Of a stretch of DNA of 64,000 nucleotides, positions 52,480-62,064 are shown piece by piece; within the stretch, counting starts at the first letter, position 1, and each line of letters opens with the position of its first letter. Location of the stretch: the NCBI GenBank assembly GCA_964386005.1, contig CAYLSB010000006.1, positions 1 through 64,000 of the forward strand, written 5' to 3'. The notes below the pieces were generated by a model. That model did not search any database. It worked only from the letters and a program-made list of their open reading frames with translations, and had not been told where the DNA came from. The translations under genes and the position numbers were made by a program. The stretch is from FEN-1350 sp964386005. GTDB taxonomy: Bacteria; Planctomycetota; Phycisphaerae; Sedimentisphaerales; Anaerohalosphaeraceae.

Positions 52480-53805
52480 CTATAATTTCCACGGAGCCCG
52501 CATGGAACGTGATTGCATCTGTGCCGCCTCCGGATCTCCCACGATCTTCTCGGCTTTCGGGTCCCACTGGATCTTTCGCCCCACCCGCATCGCCACAGAA
52601 CCCAACAGGCACACGGTACAGGACCGATGAGCGGTCTCGACCGGTGCGATGGTCTGGCCACGGGATTTGATACAATCCAGCCAGTTCCGTTTGTGGTTAT
52701 TACTCTTGTACAGGTGAATCTCATTGGCGCCGAATTTTTCGTTTAGCAGCGATTTCGGATTCGCATCGATCGACTCGCGGCGAACATAGACCGAACCCGC
52801 ATCGCCGATAAATTCCACGCCTTGCCTGCATTTTGCTTCGTCGGCACAAATGACCTTCACTCCGTTGGCATAGGTGTATTCAATGCGGAAATCGCCGTGG
52901 ACATCCCATAGACCTTCCTTGGGGAAAACCGCCTCTCCAACAATCTCCACAGGTCCGGTTTGTTCGGTATCCATTCCCCATTGGGCAATATCCAGATGGT
53001 GGGATCCCCAACCGGTTATCATGCCGTGCCCATAGGCAAAGACTCTCAGCCAACCCGGCCTACCGTATCCCTTTTGGGGATGAACGCGAAATTCCGTATA
53101 CGGAACCCGTGGTGCCGGCCCCAACCACAGATCATAATTGAGATTGTCCGGTATCGGCATATCCGGTTGAGGCATGCAACCCGGGTCGGTCCCAAAACCC
53201 ACCTTGACCGTGTGCAGCTTGCCAACCCGTCCATTACGGACCAATTCACAAGCGAATCGAAAACGATTGTCGGAACGTTGTTGGCTGCCCACCTGAAATA
53301 CTCGCCCGTATCGACGGACGGTATCGCTGAGGACACGGCCTTCCTCAATGGTCAGAGATAACGGTTTTTGAAGAAAGATATCTTTACCCGCTTTTGCGGC
53401 GGCCATTGCGGGCAACACATGCCAATGATCCGGCGTACAGATCATCACGGCATCGATGTCCTTACGGGAGATCAGTTCGCGGAAATCCCCGTATTCGTCG
53501 CAACCCGTATACTGGCCGGACGATATCGCAGCCGCGTATCGCTTCTCCACAAGCTGTCGTGCATCGCGTGAACGATTGCGATCGACGTCGCATACCGCCA
53601 CGATCTGCGCATCGGCATGCCCCATCAGCTCGCGCATATCATCCTGGCCCATGCGGCCCGTGCCGATGCAGCCGACGGAGATTCGCTCGCTCGGCGCCTC
53701 GGCGCCAAATACCGATTGCGGCACCAACACCGGTACCGCAATCCCGCCGGCGGTCGCCAGGGTACTTCTCAGGAACTCCCGTCTATTGATCATTCGTTTA
53801 CGCAT
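52480..53805 (-). CDS. Tat-exported Gfo/Idh/MocA oxidoreductase 1
   Basis: A 441-aa NAD(P)-dependent sugar oxidoreductase with a Tat signal (NRREFLRSTLATAGG). The Rossmann motif is GCIGTGRMG near residue 43. The usual EKP motif reads QKP here, keeping the lysine. The barrel half ends in a MRAPWKL tail shared with the second copy at 54878. Exported members such as glucose-fructose oxidoreductase keep their cofactor tightly bound and act outside the cytoplasm. It is followed 69 bp later by the enolase-superfamily gene. Confidence 0.87.
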   Translation of the reverse strand: MRKRMINRREFLRSTLATAGGIAVPVLVPQSVFGAEAPSERISVGCIGTGRMGQDDMRELMGHADAQIVAVCDVDRNRSRDARQLVEKRYAAAISSGQYTGCDEYGDFRELISRKDIDAVMICTPDHWHVLPAMAAAKAGKDIFLQKPLSLTIEEGRVLSDTVRRYGRVFQVGSQQRSDNRFRFACELVRNGRVGKLHTVKVGFGTDPGCMPQPDMPIPDNLNYDLWLGPAPRVPYTEFRVHPQKGYGRPGWLRVFAYGHGMITGWGSHHLDIAQWGMDTEQTGPVEIVGEAVFPKEGLWDVHGDFRIEYTYANGVKVICADEAKCRQGVEFIGDAGSVYVRRESIDANPKSLLNEKFGANEIHLYKSNNHKRNWLDCIKSRGQTIAPVETAHRSCTVCLLGSVAMRVGRKIQWDPKAEKIVGDPEAAQMQSRSMRAPWKL

Positions 53806-53836
53806 GGTCTTTTCCTTGAATCAATATCTAAATACT

Positions 53837-54802
53837 CTATTTCTCGCCGGTCCTCGGAGTCTGTTTCCATTGGGCGCTGGGGGTCATATCCGCCTGAAGA
53901 TCTCCAATCGCGAATTGAATTCCGTCCAGGTAATGCCGGAGAATCATCGGATTCCAGAATAAGGGATGGTCGTGGCCGATCGCACAATAAAACACGCGGC
54001 CCTTGCCGTAGGGCTTGATCCACGTTATGGCGAAATCGCCGTCGGTCCTGTGAACACCTTCGACCTTCATATTCGTATTCTCCGTGTCGATGCTCACAAT
54101 CACCCGTACCTTATCGCGCGAGTAATTATCCTTGACCTGATAGGTCTCATCCTTGATCGTGAACCGCGGTTCCGGAAGCCCTCGGAATGCGGCGGCCAGA
54201 GGGTGATCCGGTTCTTCCACTTTCATGGTCACCTGGGTTCCCGATACCCAGGGATGGTTATCAAACCGCGCGGCGATCATTTCCCCGAATTCCGGCCACT
54301 GGCGAAAACTTGCCACGCCGGCATGGGTAACGGCCAACCCCCCTCCGTGTTTAAGATAGTTGACCAAACTTTGCTTGAGAACCGCGTCTTTCCGCTCCGC
54401 CCGTTCCTTTTCGGCGCCGGTCAGCATTTCGTAGTCTTCCGGCAAAAAAATCTCCTGATTGGTATTATTGAATACGATCGCGTCAAACTGCCGGATGTTT
54501 TCCGGAAGAAATAAATCGGCATCCGTGCTGCAGACAACTTCAAAAGCCCTGGTTTTATCCGCCATGGCCTTGAATGCCACTTCGCCATAGGGAATCGAAC
54601 TATGAACATAACCATACGCCCGCGAAAATACCAACACCTTGCGAGGTTTTTCCGGCTGGACTCTCGCTTTGGCAGGAGCGGCCGCAATGATCTTTTTCAC
54701 TTCCTCCTCGGATGGTGGTTTGGCCACCTGTGCGAACCCCGCCGAAGCCCACGACATCATGAATAGCCATGCCGCCAACAACCCATCCACTCGCCGAATC
54801 AT
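53837..54802 (-). CDS. exported ThuA-domain protein
   Basis: A 321-aa protein with a signal peptide (LLAAWLFMMSWASAGFAQ). ThuA has a glutamine-amidotransferase-like fold without the catalytic set; it occurs in sugar loci and is tied to 3-keto sugar use in rhizobia (thuAB). FNNTNQEIFLPED and HGGGLAVTHAGVASF are the family's core blocks, and CAIGHDHPLFWN is near the end. I chose ATG 54802 with GGAGG upstream; 22 codons further up are not protein-like. Between the two Gfo/Idh genes. Confidence 0.83.
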   Translation of the reverse strand: MIRRVDGLLAAWLFMMSWASAGFAQVAKPPSEEEVKKIIAAAPAKARVQPEKPRKVLVFSRAYGYVHSSIPYGEVAFKAMADKTRAFEVVCSTDADLFLPENIRQFDAIVFNNTNQEIFLPEDYEMLTGAEKERAERKDAVLKQSLVNYLKHGGGLAVTHAGVASFRQWPEFGEMIAARFDNHPWVSGTQVTMKVEEPDHPLAAAFRGLPEPRFTIKDETYQVKDNYSRDKVRVIVSIDTENTNMKVEGVHRTDGDFAITWIKPYGKGRVFYCAIGHDHPLFWNPMILRHYLDGIQFAIGDLQADMTPSAQWKQTPRTGEK

Positions 54803-54877
54803 TTCAACCTCCAGAAGACAACTCGTTTTCCTCTGCCCATTTCGCCTGAACGCACATGGACGTTTCATGGATCAACA

Positions 54878-56161
54878 TTACAATGTCCACGGCGACCGCA
54901 TATTGCGGGAAATCATCAAATCGGCCTCGGAATCGTTGACGAATTTTTCTTTGACCGGATCCCAGTTGAGTTCGCGACCGAGGAGCATGGCGATATTGCC
55001 CAGATGACATAGCGTTGCGGAACGATGTCCGATCTCAACGTTGCAGATCGGTTTCTCTCGATTCTTGATACATTCGAGGAAATTTTTCTTATGATCGGCA
55101 CTGCGTATCAGATGTATCTCGTCCGGTCCGGTCTTGTGTTCGGCCAGCGATCGGGGTTCCGTTTCTATCCGATCGCGGTTGACACTGACGGAACCCTTGG
55201 TACCGATGAATTTGGTATTGCCGCCCTTTTCCTGGTGCAGGATTAGTTCCACTCCGTTGGCATACGTATAGGTCACATCGGCCTTTTCCGCCGTGGTAAA
55301 GAGCCCGGCGCCGGGAAAGACTCCTTTGCCCCGGATCTTCATGGGCCCGCTGTCATCCATGCCAAGCCCCCACTGGGCGATATCCAGATAATGCGCCCCC
55401 CAGTTGGTCATTTGTCCACCGGAGTAATCGAGGATGAACCGGAACGTATAGTGGCATCGCATCGGGGTATAGGGAGCCAGCGGCGCCTGACCAAGCCAGA
55501 AATCATAATCGAATCCATCCGGTACGGGTTCCTGCTTCCAGTTGAGAGGGTTCTCTTTATTGTTACCCGGTATCTCGACATATACCTGTTTTACGTCGCC
55601 GATATGTCCGTTGCGAACCAACTCGCACGCGTGAAGAAACCGGGCATCCGACCGCTGCATGGACCCGGTCTGAAGAACGCGACCATATCTCTGAACCGCA
55701 TTGGCCATCGCGCGACCTTCGGCAATCGTCAACGTCAGCGGCTTTTCGCAATAGATATCCTTACCGGCTTTGGCCGCGGCAATCGTTGGGATCGCATGCC
55801 AGTGATCCGGTGTGCTGATACAGACCGCATCGACATCGTTTCGCATCAGGAGTTCACGGAAATCGTTATACCCGTCTTTGGGGGTCAATCCGGCGGCTTT
55901 GATCGCCGGGTTGCGATAGAATCGATCGACATCACAAACCGCCACGACCTGATAACCCGGATTTCCCATGAAGCCCTTGAGATTGCTGGAACCCATGTTG
56001 CCAACGCCGATCATCCCGACGCCCACTCGTTCGCTGGGAGCCGTCTGACCCAAAATGGAGGACGGAACAATCGTGAATCCCCAGGCCGTAGCGGCGGTCG
56101 CCGCTGATCCTTTGAGAAAACCTCTGCGTGAAATCTCACGGCGAATCGACGGAGTGCCCAT
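54878..56161 (-). CDS. Tat-exported Gfo/Idh/MocA oxidoreductase 2
   Basis: A 427-aa paralogue of the enzyme at 52480. The Tat signal is SRRGFLKGSAATAATAWG. GMIGVGNMGSSN is the nucleotide loop, CEKPLTLTIAEG holds the normal EKP motif, and GSMQRSDARF follows. Its C-terminal MISRNMRSPWTL parallels that of copy 1. It starts 3 bp after the DUF6807 stop. The pair may act in series, one oxidising and one reducing a sugar, or on different parts of the substrate. Confidence 0.88.
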   Translation of the reverse strand: MGTPSIRREISRRGFLKGSAATAATAWGFTIVPSSILGQTAPSERVGVGMIGVGNMGSSNLKGFMGNPGYQVVAVCDVDRFYRNPAIKAAGLTPKDGYNDFRELLMRNDVDAVCISTPDHWHAIPTIAAAKAGKDIYCEKPLTLTIAEGRAMANAVQRYGRVLQTGSMQRSDARFLHACELVRNGHIGDVKQVYVEIPGNNKENPLNWKQEPVPDGFDYDFWLGQAPLAPYTPMRCHYTFRFILDYSGGQMTNWGAHYLDIAQWGLGMDDSGPMKIRGKGVFPGAGLFTTAEKADVTYTYANGVELILHQEKGGNTKFIGTKGSVSVNRDRIETEPRSLAEHKTGPDEIHLIRSADHKKNFLECIKNREKPICNVEIGHRSATLCHLGNIAMLLGRELNWDPVKEKFVNDSEADLMISRNMRSPWTL

Positions 56162-56164
56162 TCG

Positions 56165-57409
56165 TTAACCCTGCCTTTCCGTTGTGATAGTAACCCTCGG
56201 CGGATTGCCAAAATCCTGCCAACCGCGTTCGGCCTGCTCGGCCGTACGCTGGCCATTATACACAACCAGACGATACCGGAAAACATAATCTTTTCCCGGT
56301 TCCAGAATCCAATCCTTCTGCTGGACCGGACAGAAATTGAAGAATATATCTCCTTCCGGCCAAAGACGCATCGGTTCGGGAAATTCATGGTTGGAAGGAT
56401 GCCCCATGAAAATGACTCCTTCCGGCCCTTTGGAGGTCGGGCCGAACATCATGCACCATTTGGCACGTGTTCCGTGACCATCCTTGCGAGTCTTGCCTTC
56501 GGATGTTAGATAGTCCGCCAGACCCTGTTTCCATTCGGGTGTGGCCCGGAAACCCACACCGCCATAGCGATAGGCCGGTAGCTTCAGGGGACTGTTGGAA
56601 GCACATCGTTGTGTGCTTGTGAAATCCCAGACCCAGGTGTCTTGGTCACCGGTGTTCCATACGAAAACATCCCAGACTTCATTCAAAGCAACCTTTTCCC
56701 CCCCCGGCGCTTTCAAATCGATATGGTCATGCCGGACACGAAAACGCCCGAATACCGGACCCGCTTGTTGATCGACAAATTCCTTGAAACGAACGGTACC
56801 TTTTCCGTCGCCGATGTTCCAGAAATCGACATCCCGCCCCTCGAACACCGTATGAGTCCAAGGCATCCAGAACCCCATGTGGTGAATATGATCCGGCGCA
56901 TGAATACCGGTCAGGATGGCCTGATCCGGCGACCAGACGGGGTGAATGAATCCGCCGCGGGTAAAGAGCGGGCTCTTGCCGGCAGGTGGAGGAACAGGGG
57001 CATAATTGTAGCGGAGGACCTTACGTTCGCCAATTGCGATCTCCAGGGCTTTATCGTCCTTGATCAACTGGATGGCTTCAAAGCCGGTGGAAGCCGAACC
57101 TTTTATCAGTTCGAATATCCGAGTAGTATCGGCCTTGGTTACTCCTGAAAGCACCCAACATAACCGAGAAACCGTATCGTCAGAAACCTGTGCCGCGATA
57201 ACCTTCCGCCCCCCAGCCGTGAATTCCTCAAGCCGCCACCCATTCGACAATTGCGACTTGATGGTTTCGCTCAATTCAACCCAGACCGGCGTATTGATCC
57301 GATCAATGTCCCCAGCCTGGACGGTGATTTGGGCCAATGGATTAGCCGTTGCACAACCACCAACGGCAATAATAACTCCCACAAAACCGGCGATTTTCAG
57401 TCCTCGCAT
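56165..57409 (-). CDS. DUF6807 (PmoA-like) lipoprotein
   Basis: A 414-aa protein with a lipobox-like VIIAVGGCA, so likely lipid-anchored, unlike the simple signal of its relative at 50179. PVWSPDQAILTGIHAPDHIHHMG is the histidine-rich family block (shortened; key residues HAPDHIHH), followed by DVDFWNIGDGKG. It has an extra N-terminal 90-residue domain. It precedes the second Gfo/Idh gene. Probably acts on the same oxidised sugar. Confidence 0.75.
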   Translation of the reverse strand: MRGLKIAGFVGVIIAVGGCATANPLAQITVQAGDIDRINTPVWVELSETIKSQLSNGWRLEEFTAGGRKVIAAQVSDDTVSRLCWVLSGVTKADTTRIFELIKGSASTGFEAIQLIKDDKALEIAIGERKVLRYNYAPVPPPAGKSPLFTRGGFIHPVWSPDQAILTGIHAPDHIHHMGFWMPWTHTVFEGRDVDFWNIGDGKGTVRFKEFVDQQAGPVFGRFRVRHDHIDLKAPGGEKVALNEVWDVFVWNTGDQDTWVWDFTSTQRCASNSPLKLPAYRYGGVGFRATPEWKQGLADYLTSEGKTRKDGHGTRAKWCMMFGPTSKGPEGVIFMGHPSNHEFPEPMRLWPEGDIFFNFCPVQQKDWILEPGKDYVFRYRLVVYNGQRTAEQAERGWQDFGNPPRVTITTERQG

Positions 57410-57487
57410 ACGAACTCCAATCTGGATACTATCCCTTATAAGATGACGGTTCGAAACCGATGATTCTTGCAGAAAAGCCCGATCCTC

Positions 57488-57529
57488 ACAAAAAAGCAGG
57501 GTGTCACAGAATCTTCTCCCGCGACACCC
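57488..57529 (-). terminator. factor-independent terminator after the NCS1 permease gene
   Basis: GGGTGTC (57499-57505) and GACACCC (57523-57529) pair, and the minus strand continues into a run of six T residues near 57490. It separates the permease from the DUF6807-Gfo/Idh genes. Confidence 0.65.
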
Positions 57530-57590
57530 CGGACTTATCTGATCCGCTCGTTATGATTCATACAAGATCATAACCTCGCTCATAATTTCT

Positions 57591-58967
57591 TTATTTTGAT
57601 CCTTCCATTGGCACAACCGCCGGTTGCATCGAGGCCAGCACAAAATACAAAACTGCACCAACCACAAATGCCAGAACCGGGGCCAATGGATAACTGGCAA
57701 CTTTGATCAGCGGCAACATGCCGACAACAAAGCCAGCCACCCACGAAATCCATCCGGCCATATTCCATCCGGCACGGGGACCGGCCCACTTCTTTCCGGC
57801 CAGGAAATAATCGACCATCATAGCGCCGCACACCGGACCAAAAGAAGCACCAATAACACCAAAGACATCACTCGCCTGACCGGCCCATCCGGTAACGGCC
57901 AGAATAATACTGATCACAGCTCCCAAACCGACGCTGACAAACGGATTTACTTTTGGAAGGGTTGTTTTGAAACTATTAGCCGCGATGAATGAACTGAAGC
58001 AGGCCGGTGGAAATGCCGCGATCGCCAGCAATAGTCCCATCCATTTCCCGGCTGATTCGGAGCCCATCACCTTGGACATGAAACCGGCATCCGCTGTGTT
58101 CAGGGCATAGGATCCCGTGTTCGCGAAAGCGCCAGCCGCAATGAGAATCGACGCGCCACCGGTAATGATGATCGCACCCGCTACGCCGACCAGACCGCCC
58201 CACTGAACATCTTTTGCGTCGCGGCTATTGGTTCCGAAATCCACGCCCGCCGCACCGGCCGTCGCAAAGAATCCGACAATGTAGGTAACGGACGAAGCCA
58301 GAACATCGAAGAAACTCATAGCTCCCCCCGTCGCACCGGCCGCCGTCCCTGTCACTACCATCTTGGCCGGATCAAAAGAACTCAGGCCGCCGATCGTCTT
58401 GAACAGCATAATCAATAGAATGGTCACCGGAATCAGCGGAAGATAGGTCGCGACTTTGGCAACATACTGAATCCCCTTGAGTCCGACAAACGCCGCCGCA
58501 GCCGCCCAAATAACGGCAACAACCTTCTGGGCTACCACGCTGCTTCCAAACCAAGGACCTAATGCCAGAGAGGCAAAATACGCATTAACCCCCAACCATC
58601 CAAACTGCAGCACCCCCATCAGAAAACCGGGCATCAGGAATCCACCCTGCGTTCCGTAGGTCGAGGTCCCGACAATATACAGCGGCAATCCCGTCTTCAT
58701 GCCCATCATCCCGGGAACAAGATAGAATAGGAAATGACAGACAAACGCCCCGATGACAAGACCCAACAGCGCCGGCCCCACACCCTGTGAAAGAATGCCC
58801 GCAGGTGATGGCGTCTTTGATCCGGCGGCGATCATTGGGGCCCAGAACACAAACCAAAGGAAGATGCCCGCATAGGTCGGTGCGGTATTCTTGTACCACG
58901 GCGCCCGATTGGACATCGGATTGGGCTTGGCCATTTTCAGATAATTCGGTAACATTCCATTACTCAT
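57591..58967 (-). CDS. NCS1-family permease (cytosine/purine permease-like)
   Basis: A 458-aa inner-membrane transporter with about twelve helices. The N-terminal NRAPWYKNTAPTYAGIFLW resembles the NRxPW motif of NCS1 proteins, and GFLMGVLQFGWLGVNAYFAS follows in helix 3. Known members import cytosine, purines, hydantoins or thiamin with Na+ or H+. Here the neighbours are a sugar-kinase and a sugar-isomerase-like gene, so an unusual substrate is possible. GGAGAACG before the ATG. A palindrome at 59021-59037 may regulate it, and a terminator ends it. Confidence 0.85.
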   Translation of the reverse strand: MSNGMLPNYLKMAKPNPMSNRAPWYKNTAPTYAGIFLWFVFWAPMIAAGSKTPSPAGILSQGVGPALLGLVIGAFVCHFLFYLVPGMMGMKTGLPLYIVGTSTYGTQGGFLMPGFLMGVLQFGWLGVNAYFASLALGPWFGSSVVAQKVVAVIWAAAAAFVGLKGIQYVAKVATYLPLIPVTILLIMLFKTIGGLSSFDPAKMVVTGTAAGATGGAMSFFDVLASSVTYIVGFFATAGAAGVDFGTNSRDAKDVQWGGLVGVAGAIIITGGASILIAAGAFANTGSYALNTADAGFMSKVMGSESAGKWMGLLLAIAAFPPACFSSFIAANSFKTTLPKVNPFVSVGLGAVISIILAVTGWAGQASDVFGVIGASFGPVCGAMMVDYFLAGKKWAGPRAGWNMAGWISWVAGFVVGMLPLIKVASYPLAPVLAFVVGAVLYFVLASMQPAVVPMEGSK

Positions 58968-59020
58968 TCTCGTTCTCCTGACAATAGTGCTATTTGACTC
59001 CTCATCGCGTTTCTACCGTG

Positions 59021-59037
59021 TATTCGCTTGGCGAATA
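59021..59037 (-). promoter_or_regulatory. candidate repressor operator/promoter of the permease gene
   Basis: TATTCGC and GCGAATA flank a TTG spacer in a perfect 17-bp palindrome, 54 bp upstream of the permease ATG. A minus-strand TTGGTT (59054-59059) lies 16 bp from a TATTCG (59032-59037) that overlaps it. LacI-type or similar repressors use such sites; no regulator gene is next to it. Confidence 0.4.
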
Positions 59038-59128
59038 TCCTAACCGTTTTTGAAACCAATTTCATAGAAAAAACTTGTTTCCACAGAAATTTTCCATGAA
59101 ACGCGTACAGATTCGAATAATCTTTTAC

Positions 59129-60559
59129 CTATTTTGACTCATAACGCCCCATGGCGATTTTTGCCGCCCCACAGGCCGCTTCTTCAGTCAATGGGCTAAG
59201 GATAACCGGCAGGTTAAAGACTTCTTCCGCGGCCTTGACGATCAACGGATTTTTTCGAAGGGCGTTTCCGCTGGCTACAATGCGTTTCCGATTTTTCAGG
59301 ATGAAGGAGGGCATTAGAATTCTCAGGGTATCGACAATTCCCATCGCCACTCCTCGGGCCAGTGAACCGATATCCAAAGGATGCAAATCGAGACCGTCAA
59401 TTCGTCCACGAAGCGACGGATCAAATCTCTCTCCGAGAAAATGCGGCCGGACGATCACGCGGGAATGAGACTTCATCCCGAATCCATTGAGCCGCGCATA
59501 AAGATCACTGGTGTCGAGGGTCTCGACACTGAAATCACTCCGCCATTGTTGAACGGATTCCGCCAGCCAGTTCCATGCCGCCCCTCCACACAGGATGGCC
59601 GAAACGGCCAGATGTTTCCCCTCTGGAAACGGCCGCAATTCATAGGAGTCGAAGGCGCATTTTCGATTCCTCTTCTTTCCGGGATGATGATCAGTTCCTA
59701 TCTGATCGGGTTTGGCAAAGACATGTTGATTGATTCTTTTTATGAATTGTTTATCCAATTTGACGATCGCCGACAGTTGGCCGCCTGTACCGAGTGTGAG
59801 GCTGAGATCTGCCTGCGGATTGTCCAGAGTGGCCAGAACGGATGCTTGATTATCGCCCACAGCGACAAATACATCGGAGGATACCGGCAATCCAAAATCC
59901 TCCGCGGCCGCTTCCGTCAACGTCCCAAGCCGATCGCCGGTCGGAACGACATCCGGGATCAGATTCTGCGGAATTCCGGCTTGGGAAATCTCATCCCATT
60001 CCCATCCGCCACCCAGAACGTCATCATACATTCCCCACGAGTAGGCATCCGTCGGATCCAGAACCGGTCGATCCATTCCGCACAGGCGGCTGGCCAGCCA
60101 GGCATGAATCGTCGCCCCGCATGCCTCCTCCGAGGGCGGCCGATTTTTGGACGACAACCAGGCCAGCGTCACACAACCATAGCCGGCCGAGATAGGGCTA
60201 TTCAGCCGCTCCCGCAAAGCATCCAGAAAACCCTCGGCCAAAGCCCGCTGATCCTGCCATGTAATCAAGGAGCCAACCGGTTGATTATGCTGATCAACCA
60301 GCATGACTCCGTGCATCTGGCCGGTCAGACCGACGGATTGAACTCGGGCACGAAGAGCATCCGGCAGACTTCGCACGGCCCGACAGGCAACGGAATATAA
60401 TCGATTCGGATCCTGCTCAAAACAACCGGGGCCAGCGGGGATATTGGCATGATGGGGCAGCGACACACAGGCCTCGAGATGTTCCGATGGATCAAGGATA
60501 ACGGCCGCAATTTTACTTGTGCCTATATCAATGCCGAGAGACAGGCCGTCACGGGACAT
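59129..60559 (-). CDS. FGGY-family carbohydrate kinase (sedoheptulo-/xylulokinase-like)
   Basis: A 476-aa cytoplasmic sugar kinase of the actin-like fold. SLGIDIGTSKIAAVIL is the phosphate-1 loop. GLTGQMHGVML contains the sugar-contacting residues found in xylulo- and sedoheptulokinases. GDNQASVLATL and LTLGTGGQLSAI form the later nucleotide sites. It starts one base after the isomerase-like stop, so the pair is coupled. Together they suggest isomerise-then-phosphorylate use of a ketose. The exact sugar is not assignable. Confidence 0.85.
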   Translation of the reverse strand: MSRDGLSLGIDIGTSKIAAVILDPSEHLEACVSLPHHANIPAGPGCFEQDPNRLYSVACRAVRSLPDALRARVQSVGLTGQMHGVMLVDQHNQPVGSLITWQDQRALAEGFLDALRERLNSPISAGYGCVTLAWLSSKNRPPSEEACGATIHAWLASRLCGMDRPVLDPTDAYSWGMYDDVLGGGWEWDEISQAGIPQNLIPDVVPTGDRLGTLTEAAAEDFGLPVSSDVFVAVGDNQASVLATLDNPQADLSLTLGTGGQLSAIVKLDKQFIKRINQHVFAKPDQIGTDHHPGKKRNRKCAFDSYELRPFPEGKHLAVSAILCGGAAWNWLAESVQQWRSDFSVETLDTSDLYARLNGFGMKSHSRVIVRPHFLGERFDPSLRGRIDGLDLHPLDIGSLARGVAMGIVDTLRILMPSFILKNRKRIVASGNALRKNPLIVKAAEEVFNLPVILSPLTEEAACGAAKIAMGRYESK

Positions 60560-60560
60560 G

Positions 60561-61985
60561 TCAGAATACCTTACAGTCCAGCTTCAGAATGCGAGCCAGC
60601 GTATTCAACTCGTCGATGTGATCGCCATAGACAACGGCGGTATGTTCGCGGGATATCGATTCGACAAATCCCTCCAGATCGCGGAACTCCAGAAGCGCCG
60701 ACGATTCGCAATGGGGCATGTTGTTATGTCGGGTGGTTTCACAGACCTTGGCGCGGGCCAGGAGAACCGTTCGTCCATCAAAACACATTTCGACAATCGT
60801 AATCGGCGTATCGGCAACGAGATCGGCGTCGATTCCGCAACCACGACCGTCCCGTTTGATTTCGTAGGTTCCGCCCCAGTCGCGCAACGTTGACTGGCCC
60901 TTCGGCGTCATCTCCGGCGAAATCACACCGACAAATCCGCAATGGGCTAAGCGAGCCAGATTCTTCCACGTGTTGGGCGGATATTTTTCCGGGTCGGGTG
61001 AAAGCGGATCGCCAAAATGATCGGTCAGTGCTCCGACATAACGCACCGGGTACATGTTGGACATCATCGTGGGTTTTTCGAGCAAAGCGGTGATCAACAT
61101 CATGCTCAGGATCACGCAAAAGTCGCCGTCACAGGCCGCGATGAAACCATCTTCCCGTAACAAACACTGCGCCAGGCACGGAACATCCCGGCCGCCTTGG
61201 ATGACCAGATCGCCGAAGCAATTGACGCCAAAGGCGGCGGCTTTATGGTTTTCAAGAATGGATCGGATGGCCAGATAAACCCGAATGGCTTCGTCAAGAT
61301 GATCCGGTCGAACATTTCCGACAGCATACCGCCCTTGGCGTTCGGCCCAGACCCGGCTGACTTGAGAGTCGGAGAATTGTTTCATCTGCTTGCGGATCGT
61401 ATCAAGCGGCTCAACCAAAATTTGCGTACCCAGGGTTCGCGTCATCAGGTGTCCGGCGGCAAAGGCATTCCATGGAAAATTCTGCTCGCCAAAGACCACC
61501 ACGCTTGATCGAGCAAGAAATCGTTTGACCGCGAGGGACCGAACGATCGTCCTGCCTTCCGCTGCGTTACGGGCGATATGGACCTCCACACCAAGGGCAC
61601 CGAGAAAATCCCGCGCCGACCACCGCCAGAAATCCGGCTCATCATAGGCCATCAGCGGCCAGAATAGCACCGGAAGGCCGCGATCCATCAGGGCCTGGGG
61701 ATGCGAATTCCATACTTCGGTTGGATATGCGGGAATGCTGATCGGCAAAATCGCATCGATATCGATTGGCAGATCACGAACATGACGAGCCCAGTGATCG
61801 GGAGATTGCACGACAATAACCGGCAAAATATCGGCAATAGTCGAAAGGAATTCACGGAGCTTGTCGAGGTCAATCGTTGGCTTTCCCTGTCGGGCAAGAA
61901 TCGGCTGCAGGCGGGCTCGCGGAACAACCAGCCATTCCGCCGGGCGGCTTTTCAGATAACGACGGGCCTGTGAAATCGTTCGCAT
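60561..61985 (-). CDS. sugar isomerase-like protein (fucose/arabinose isomerase fold)
   Basis: A 474-aa cytoplasmic protein with no signal. Its layout resembles the L-fucose/L-arabinose isomerase superfamily: an N-terminal Rossmann-like half, AACDGDFCVILSMML in the middle, and a C-terminal beta domain with WGGTYEIKRDGRGCGID. Metal ligands fit Asp/Glu of ACDGD and His residues near HCESSALLEF. The match is by overall pattern, so the aldose is unknown. It directly precedes an FGGY kinase, the standard isomerase-kinase pair. Confidence 0.6.
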   Translation of the reverse strand: MRTISQARRYLKSRPAEWLVVPRARLQPILARQGKPTIDLDKLREFLSTIADILPVIVVQSPDHWARHVRDLPIDIDAILPISIPAYPTEVWNSHPQALMDRGLPVLFWPLMAYDEPDFWRWSARDFLGALGVEVHIARNAAEGRTIVRSLAVKRFLARSSVVVFGEQNFPWNAFAAGHLMTRTLGTQILVEPLDTIRKQMKQFSDSQVSRVWAERQGRYAVGNVRPDHLDEAIRVYLAIRSILENHKAAAFGVNCFGDLVIQGGRDVPCLAQCLLREDGFIAACDGDFCVILSMMLITALLEKPTMMSNMYPVRYVGALTDHFGDPLSPDPEKYPPNTWKNLARLAHCGFVGVISPEMTPKGQSTLRDWGGTYEIKRDGRGCGIDADLVADTPITIVEMCFDGRTVLLARAKVCETTRHNNMPHCESSALLEFRDLEGFVESISREHTAVVYGDHIDELNTLARILKLDCKVF

Positions 61986-62064
61986 AACCAGCCCTCCATA
62001 GAACCGATTGAACTGTAACCGCCAAGACGCGGATTCATTCGCACGAAAACGTTTCCGCCGGCGA

